Both the position numbers and the translations under genes were made by a program. The notes beneath the pieces are model-generated. The model made no database searches. It was given only the letters and a program-made list of their open reading frames with translations, and was not told the DNA's origin. A stretch of DNA of 64,000 bases, from assembly GCA_029216955.1 (NCBI GenBank), contig JANAVB010010791.1:7596538-7660537 (forward strand). The letters run 5' to 3'. Of the stretch, positions 56,460 through 64,000 are shown piece by piece (position 1 is the stretch's first letter; every line of letters starts with the position of its first letter). This DNA is from Iris pallida (Eukaryota; Streptophyta; Magnoliopsida; Asparagales; Iridaceae).

Positions 56460-59450
56460 TCAGTCTCCAGCTAATAGTTTTGCGAAAGTATCTGCTAACT
56501 GATGATTTGTGTCAATAAATTCTAAACAAATATTCATGTGTTGCTGGTGATCACGTAAGAAGTAGTGACGTATTTCGATGTGTTTACTATGTGACTGAGA
56601 CCCAAGGTTCTTAGTCAAAATTATTGTGCTAGTGTTTTCATAATAAATATAAAGTTTTGTGTAGTGCAGATTGTAGTCTTCTAAAGTTTCCTTAATCTGT
56701 AAAATTTGTGCACAACAACGGCCTGCTGCGATATACTTGATTTTAGTCATTGACAATGCATCAGAATTTTATTTCTTGCTAAACCAAGAGACTAGAGCTT
56801 TACCTAGGAAATGACACGTACCGCTGATACTTTTACGGTCTATTTTTTATCCAGCAAAATCAACATCAGAATACCAATCAGGTCAAATGTTATCGTTTTG
56901 GGATACCATAAGCCGACAGTAGAAGTACTCTTAAGGTATCAAAAGATACCATTAACTACACATAAGTGTGATTTCTTATGGTTAGCTTGATATCTAGCAC
57001 ATATGCAAACACTAAACATAATATCAGGTCGACTAGCAGTTAAATATAATAAACTACCAATCATACATCGATACTTATGCTGGTCAACTGGTTTGCCACT
57101 TTCATTAATATTAATCTTGGCTGATGTAGCCATTGGAGTCTCAATAGGCTTTGCGTTGGCGAAGTCAAACTTCTTCAGCAAGTCTTTCGTGTACATGGCT
57201 TGATTAATGAAGGTTCCCTGAGTGCTTTGTTTGATTTATAGTCCAAGGAAGTAGTTTAGCTCTTCCATCATACTCATTTCAAACTCACTCTGCATATACT
57301 TAGCAAATTCTTGACATAAGTGTTCGTTAGTAGAACCAAATATGATATCATCTACATAAATTTGCACTAACAGAATGTCATTACTTGACAACTTGATAAA
57401 TAGAGTTGTATCAACTCTTCCTTTTGAAAAACTATTTTTAAGTAGGAAGGAACTTAGGCAATCATACCAAGCTCGAGGGACTTGTTTGCGTCTATAGAGT
57501 GCCTTATACGTAACTTAAATGTGACCAGAAAATTTAAAATCTTCAAAAATAGGGGGTTGTTTGACAAAAACTTATTCTTTTATAAAACCATTCATAAATG
57601 CACTTTTCACGTCCATTTCAAAAAGTTTAAAATCGTAAAACATGTAAATGCATAAAGCATGCGAATGGATTCTAGTCTAGCAAGAAGAGCATAGGTCTAG
57701 TCATTAGCGTAGGTCTCGTCATTATCAATTCCTTCTTCTTGATTATAACCTTGAACCACTAAACAAACTTTGTTGTTTAGAATTTGTCCATCATCACTAA
57801 GTTTATTTCGAAACACCCATTCGGTATCAATTATAGATTTACCAATAGGTTTAGGAAAAAGTTTTTAAACTTGGTTTCTCTCAAACTGGTTAAGTTTATC
57901 TTGCATGGCATAAATCTAAAATTTATCTACAAATGCATTTGCTACTGATTTAGGTTCGACCTGAAAAATGAATGCAACATTTGCTGCTATATCTCTATTT
58001 AAAGTACGTGTACCTACTTCCTTTAATACATCACATATGACAAGAGGCTCTGGATGGTATGACATAAATTTTATCTTCTTTGGTAGACTTTCTAGATAGT
58101 CTTTGTCAGTAACAGCATCTTCAGTTGTCTTAGGTGTTTCCCTTGCGTCTTCATCATCGTTGTCACTTACAATATGCTTGTTGAGCTCATCAAATAAAAC
58201 ATTAATCGATTCTTCAACAATCATAGACTTCTTATTAAAGACTCTATATCCCTTACTCTTGGCAGCATAACCAAGAAATATTCCTTCGTCTGCCTTAGAG
58301 TCGAACTTACCCAAGTTATTTTTGGTGTTCAGGATAAAACAACGACAACTAAAAACTTTAAAATAAAAAATGTTTGGAATATGATTAAACCATAATTTAT
58401 AAGATTTTTTCTTCGATATAGGTCGAATCAACACACAATTCAAAATATGACAAGTTGTACTTACAGCTTCAGCTTAAAAGTATTTTGGAAGATTATGCTA
58501 GTTTAGCATGACTGTAGCCATATCGCATAGAGTTCTATTCTTTCGCTCCATAACACCATTCTGTTAGAGAGTTCTAGGACAAGAAAATCATGAGAAAAAT
58601 CATTTGTATCGTAAAACTTTTTAAATCATAATTTACAAATTCGCCTCCATGATTACTTCGGATACGAGTAATCATGAAATCTTTTTCGTTTTGAACCTTT
58701 TTGCAGAAAATCTCAAATTCAAAAAAATGCATCACTTTTGTTTGATAAAAGAAAACCCATGCATATCGAGAGAAATTATCAACAATTACAAAAGCATAGA
58801 GTTTACCGCCAAGGTTGGCGACTCTACTAGGTCCAAATAAATCTATATGAATCAACTGCAAAGGTCTAGAAGTACTTACAGTGCTAATGGATTTAAAAGA
58901 GGATCTAGTTGCCTTATTTTTCTTACAGTCAGCACATACCATATCTCTCTTGAATGATATTTATGGTAGTTCTTTTACCAATTTCTTCGTTGATATTCTT
59001 GAAAAGGTATCCATGTTTGCATGTCCTAATCTCATATGTCATAGCCAACTTTTATCTTAGTTGACTACTGAACACTTACCTGTACTGTTAGTACTTTCTA
59101 AAAATAACACATAAATATTGTGCTCCTTGATTCCTTCGTAGACTGGATTACCAGTAGACATATCATATATACAACATTTGTGTTTAACAAAACTAATACC
59201 ATAACCATTGTCAGCAAGATGACTAATGCTTAACAGGTTATGTTTTAATTCGATTACGAGACAAACATCTTTTATTTCTAGATAGGAGGATATACCAATA
59301 GTAATATTACTTATTATGTTATCTCTCAAATTATTTTCGAAAGAGACATATTATTCTCTCTTCATCGATAGCATCACGAATAAAGATGCCTCACGTGTCA
59401 TGTGTCGCAAACATCTGCTATCGAGGATCCATTTGCTTCAAGCATGAGAG
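56460..59450 (-). pseudogene. Copia-4 pol (pre-integrase, integrase, RT, RNase H), degenerate
   Basis: Minus-strand blocks. 59329-59057: pre-integrase with VCLVIELKHNLLSISHLADN. 58942-58574: integrase with CADCKKNKATRS, LIHIDLFGP and IRSNHGGEF, where the second catalytic Asp (usually RSDHGGEF) is Asn. 58443-57916: integrase C-terminal part with GIFLGYAAKSKGYRVFN. 57870-57200: RT with YVDD at 57347-57358. 57196-56939: KPIETPMATSAKI and SRPDIMFSVCICARYQ. 56756-56460: RNase H end with AAGRCCAQI, HIEIRHYFLRDH and QLADTFAKLL. Stops and shifts lie between blocks. The protease motif could not be found intact (59350-59830). Confidence 0.9.
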
Positions 59451-59834
59451 GGTTGTCCCACCTACAAGACGCGTAAATATGACCTTTCGTACCCATTTCT
59501 TTTGCATGGTTAGCTTTGGGTATCCATGTGTACTTATACATGTCTACTAACTTTTTAACTCTACAATACTGTGATATATGCTATTGTTGACCACAGTATG
59601 TGCAGATAATTCTAGAGTGAGTGTCCGTTGATTTTGTGTAGGCATGAGTCTTTAATGTCTTCTGTGGATACTTGTAAGTGAAAGCATGATAGTGTGGAAC
59701 ATGGAGCTTGCATGCTTTCTTTGATCGTGTCTTATTTGGTATATACTATGTAGTAGGACAGATCTTAGGCAGTGTAACAGAAGCAACCCATTTGCCTAAT
59801 TTTATCTCTAACATTTTAGAGATTGAACAAGTTG

Positions 59835-61260
59835 CTACATGTTTTTTTTATTCAAGTTTTTCAAGCTTTGTTTAGTGTCAATTCTTAATCTCTTCTCAGA
59901 ATCATATAGAAGAAGCACTTTTGCATAGTCCTTCTCTTTCTGATCAACCATACATTCAGCTTCATGAAGACTTAGCTTAATATTAGCAAATTCTTCCGTA
60001 TTACCTGTGGTAGATGTCTTCTTTATTGCTTGTAATAAACTAGACAGTCTAGCCACTTTGGTTATGTATGCTTTTATCTCTTTTCGAGATTGCTTATAGT
60101 TGTCTAACACACCTTCGTGTTCGTCAATAAATCGCTAAAAGTATCAGAAAGTTCATAAAAAAAATTATGTTATAGAGGATTATCTGATACCTGATCAAAG
60201 GGCATTAAGCAGACATCTGCAGAAATGTTGTGTCTTTTTTTCTCTTCTGATTCACTAGCCTCGCTTTCATGACAGATGCTTGTATTTATATACTTACGAC
60301 CAGTTGTTGACTTCTGGCTTGATAGTTCATATCGACTCCTTTTCTTGACTATTGGGCAGTCCTTCTTTATATGCCTGGTCTTTTTTGCATCCATAGCATA
60401 TCGTTTCTTCTTTATCGCTTTCTTGGGCATCATTTTTCTTTCGATTTGATTTCTCAAGCCTCAAAAACTTTCTGAAGTTTTTGACCAGAAGGGCTTGTTC
60501 ATCACCATCTGACTCTTCGTCGTCAGTGTCTTCACTAGAGAATCTTTTAGCTTGTACGATGAAGATGATAGATTTTTTTTGGAGTTGCCTCTTCAAAGTC
60601 TTGTAGGTCAAGCACATGAGTCACGAGTTTATCCATCAGCATCTCTAGTGACGTTGTGGTGAGACCATTTCTTTCAATGATTATTGTTGTCTTCGGGTTC
60701 CAATTATTAGTCAGTCTCCTGATCACCTTCCTGATATTTTCATGGTTACTATAATCTTTACCAAGAGAAAATAGAGGATTAGTTATATTAAGAAAACGTG
60801 TAAACATTTGTGTGATTGACTCATTCGGCTTCATCTTTGAAAGCCTCATACTCTTATCTTAGTCTACTGATCTTGGATTCCTTCACTTGTGAAGTTCCTT
60901 CATGAGTTACCTCAAGAAGTTTCTAGATATCGTGTGAAGTGACACATGTAGATACTCTATTGAACCCAGTCTTATTAATAGCATAGAATAGTGCATTGAT
61001 CGCTCTTGTGTCAAGACTGGCTTGTGTCTTCTCTGAATCCGTATATCTATCATGTGGCTTGTCCATAAGGTTACCGTCAATCTCTATTCTTGGTGGCTTT
61101 TTTGTAGCTATCTATGACTATCGACTAAAGATCGTAGTTAAGTGATTTTTAAAAAGAAACTCATTCGTATTTTTCAACAGGTATAGTTTGTTTCATCAAA
61201 TAGTGGAGGTCTATTTGTGGATTGTCATTCACCTGTAAATATAGATTTTACGGCTGCCAT
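59835..61260 (-). pseudogene. Copia-4 gag, degenerate
   Basis: Candidate ATG at 61258-61260 opens MAAVKSIFTGE then a stop and STNRPPLFDETNY, the Sire-type gag start. Further pieces: RLSKMKPNESITQMFTRFLN (60849 on), TTTSLEMLMDKLVTHVLDLQ, and an acidic SSEDTDDEESDGDEQALL. Then comes a zinc-knuckle region that is split between frames (CYGCKK in one frame, TRHIKKDCP in the other). A C-terminal coiled segment (60110-59835) is rich in Lys/Glu. At least four interruptions. Confidence 0.85.
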
Positions 61261-61300
61261 ATATATATACTGTTTAGAGTGTTATATTTGTATATAACCT

Positions 61301-61312
61301 GCTCTCATACCA
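61301..61312 (-). promoter_or_regulatory. Copia-4 primer-binding site variant
   Basis: Minus strand TGGTATGAGAGC, one base different from TGGTATCAGAGC, two bases inside the 5' LTR. Confidence 0.85.
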
Positions 61313-61314
61313 AT

Positions 61315-61640
61315 TATAGAAATGTTGAGCACCTTTAGAGCGTGGTGAATAGAGTGCATGTGTACAACAAAAAGATAATCACCAATTAAAAATATTCTAA
61401 GCAGTATCATAGGTATAGAGTAATGAGTAAACTATAAAATTTAAATAAAGAGAGTAAAGAGCATCCAAAAATCAAACTCATGATACAATGATGTATACTG
61501 GTTTTTCTTTGAGGAGACTAGTCCAGTCTCGAGTACTATACTTGCTCGATGTTAATCCACTATGGGACAAGCTTTAACCGAGCACTTGCAGCTCCTTACA
61601 AGATGAGTTTTCGTCCAAAGGACTCGCAACTTCAACTTAG
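61315..61640 (-). repeat. Copia-4 5' LTR, truncated
   Basis: Matches 53140-53460 and breaks after CAACTTAGG at 61640, where the other LTR goes on with CAAACATTG. The remainder (~700 bp) is not in the window. Confidence 0.9.
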
Positions 61641-64000
61641 GTGTAAGCCCCCTGATTTTTTGGAATTTATTTTTAATTATTTTATTTGTTTTATATGGAT
61701 ATTTTAATTTAATAAAGTCAATGATGGCGATGTTAGTAGTTTATCGTAGCTTTGATTTCTGAAGCACAACAAACATTGTTTTCTTAAATCCAATACCATA
61801 ATTGAATTCTAGACTCGTCCACCTTCAGTTTGATATGTCATTCCCATCCTAAATTGTTCCCTAACATTCTTTTGGCTTCGCACAATTTTGGGTCAACTTA
61901 GACCATTTGATCATTTATCGTAATTCTAGGCTCAACTTCTAATTTGATTTTGGGACTTGACATAGATCGAAACTGTATAACCCAATGTATGGTTTTGACC
62001 CATTTTGAGTCTACAATGCACATGCCTAGGGTGTACCATCTAATCGAGTTCCCATGTGCTACTTATTTGCAAATGGCACATGAGACTCTCTAAATTAATT
62101 TTCGGGTTTAATTTGACTAGTAATGCTACTCGGACCCTAATCTAGTCAAACCTACTAGTTAGAGCCTAACTAGGATTACAAAAACCAAGTATACATGTAT
62201 TTAAGTGAATTTTAGAGATTAAATTGCAGCCATGTGCAATAATTCCTATATCTTTGACTTGGTCAAACATCCAATCAAATTAGGAAACCTATTACTAATA
62301 GTATACTTTGGAGAACCAAACCATATCCAAATTAAATCAAACCAAAGCCCATGCCCTAATAATATAAATACCAACCAAACCCTAACCTATTCCTCTCTCT
62401 TCAAAACTATCAACACCCCACGTAGCCCCTACTTACGTACGGCCATAACACCCAAACCCGAAACCCTAGTCGACCCCCCTTTCTTCACAAAATTTAATTT
62501 TTTCCTCGATTTCTGCACCACCAACACCACTCATGTGACCCCCTCTATGTACTCTTCCATCCTAGAAACTGCAGGAGCAATCTTGCAGCCGTTGGAGAGG
62601 TGCACGACGCGCTACTTGGGCCAAAACTCTGTCGAATCGAAGTCTGAAACGTCACAACATGTTAGTCGACTTGTAGATGATGTTTCACCCACTTTTTCTC
62701 ATTTTTTTCTCTCAAAAATAATATGAGAGTTAGCTTTATGTGTCTTATCCAATATCTGATCGCTGGATCCCCCAGTTCCAAGCGGTTTGCCCGTGGCGTC
62801 GATTCTACGACAAGGTATCCAGAACCGACAAATTCTGTTGAGAGGCATTTTTCACCTATCTAAGATCAATTTATAACCTTCTTATATTTTTATTCAGAAT
62901 TTAGACATCGATACCTTTCCAAAACATATCTGTAAGTTAGGTTTCGCATCTGTTTGCTATTTTAAAAAAATTTATGACATTTGCTGGGTCACCAAACCCC
63001 AAAAAACTCTGCTTTTCTTGTGTCCAAAAGTGTCAAATCTCCATGAGTGCATATTAAACTTTATGTTTTGCAAGGTTTAACATTATAAATATTATTTTAA
63101 CTAATTTTTGGGATTTTTACAGAATTTAATTAATTTCAATTAATCATTATTTTAGGACTAATTTAATGGGTCGAATTAAGAAAGTCATATGTGGTATTGA
63201 CATAAGCCCTCTTTTGAAAGTGTTCTACCACTGAAAATATAGTTGTAGCAATATATAGGTATTTATAGATAATTTTCAGAATTTAAATATATTATTTTGT
63301 TATAATTGTAAAGTATTTACGAGAGAATTTGGTACTTATATGTACTTATATAATAGATATAGTATCGTAACAACATTATGGCAACTAGGAGGCGTAGATA
63401 CTCCTATAATTTATATATGGTATATTGATATAGAATATTAAATATAATGTTTTATTATAGGTGAGCTTGAAAGGAGTGAAAAGGACATCGAAGTTGGTCA
63501 TATCTACTCGCAGACAGCAGTTATAGGCAAGCGTACCTTGCATTCGTTACAGATTATTATTTCTGTCTTGTTGTTCATTTTGATTAGCATTGCATGACGT
63601 AGGACGTTGATACTTAGTGTCCTTTTGTAGATGGATACCGATGTCATGATAAGGATATCAAGTATTGACATTAGGCATTACGTACATACTGATGTGTCCA
63701 TTGACACATTTGACCACAGGACACCGACACATTCATGATGCAAGGTTTACATGAATATTCGTGGTATTGACCTCGTGTTAGCATTCTACTTTTCTTTATC
63801 AGTATCGTTATTACTTTCGAGATGATTGTACAGACTTGACATTGCTAGATTCTTGACATGGGGATTGGAGAGAACTTGACTATAATATCAGACCAATTAT
63901 CGTATGGCCCGTTGTTTAGTGACCTTTATCTCTGTAGCAGAGTAAAAGATTATCACTATCGAGAATTGATGGTCCTTGGTTTTACGATACGGTACTGGAG
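61641..64000 (+). other. LTR-like Ty3/gypsy sequence running off the window
   Basis: Starts TGTAAGCCCCCTG at the break in the Copia-4 LTR. A TATAAATACC box at ~62364, a C-rich leader-like stretch to 62700 and GGCAAGCGTACCTTGCATTC at ~63523 fit the layout of a long gypsy LTR. The 164-codon ORF (62232-62726) has no known domain and overlaps the supposed promoter and leader. Without the other end this is an inference. Confidence 0.45.

Larger units (their letters stand above)
53140..61640 (-). mobile_element. Copia-4: SIRE-like Ty1/copia element with accessory ORF
   Basis: Minus strand: partial 5' LTR (61315-61640), primer site variant, gag, pol, an extra coding region between RNase H and the 3' LTR, and a complete 3' LTR (53140-54168). 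A third ORF in that position is a hallmark of Sirevirus-type Copia elements. The 5' LTR is interrupted at 61641 by another LTR-like sequence. Stops and frameshifts are abundant, so it is inactive. Confidence 0.9.

Noticed and set aside
62232..62726. 164-codon ORF near the right edge as a host gene
   Set aside because: It overlaps a TATA box and leader-like LTR sequence, has no domain, and its composition is that of translated UTR.

Overview
This is a nuclear segment of a large, transposon-rich flowering-plant genome. The evidence is plant LINEs with RNase H, Ty1/copia elements with the plant initiator-Met primer site TGGTATCAGAGC, a MIR169 hairpin, a tRNA-derived SINE, MITEs, and a retrocopy of a plant-only organellar RNA editing factor (MORF). 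The GC-rich start of the MORF copy hints at a monocot, but weakly. I see no intact host protein-coding gene. The only host gene that looks functional is the microRNA precursor near 30.1 kb.

Layout. 1-3455: decayed LINE (LINE-1). 3542-15404: one MORF1-like copy on the minus strand, lying between two (TA)n tracts and split into three by two LTR retrotransposons. These are a 6.7-kb Copia (4438-11156, TSD TCTTC) and a 3.5-kb non-autonomous Ty3-type element (11609-15098, TSD GATGG) that carries fragments of host HSP90 and phosphoglycerate kinase. 15.7-16.6 kb: a MITE and a solo LTR. 16851-22977: a full-length LINE (LINE-2) with a 15-bp TSD and overlapping ORF1/ORF2. 23374-28180: Copia-2, bounded by LTRs and a near-perfect TSD but full of stop codons. 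28.2-31 kb: low-copy DNA with the MIR169 gene. 31-34.3 kb: Copia-3 remnant interrupted inside its RT by a 1.25-kb solo LTR (TSD AGATT).

34.4-50.7 kb is dense Ty3/gypsy-type LTR debris. Inside it are two SINE copies, two small terminal-inverted-repeat elements sitting in (TA)n tracts, a 3-kb LTR element (41766-44736, TSD CATGT) that keeps only an antisense gene, a GC-rich minisatellite and a hAT-like MITE. 50.7-51.7 kb is an LTR of a second copia family. 53140-61640 is a minus-strand SIRE-like Copia (Copia-4) with an accessory ORF between RNase H and the 3' LTR; its 5' LTR is cut at 61641, where another LTR-like sequence starts and runs off the window.

The genes do not form a pathway. The window is a stack of nested insertions whose order can be read from target-site duplications. 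The points most worth follow-up are the HSP90/PGK-carrying retroelement, the (TA)n-docked MITEs, the MIR169 locus, the start-stop coupled LINE ORFs, and the LTR element with an antisense gene that has its own TATA box.
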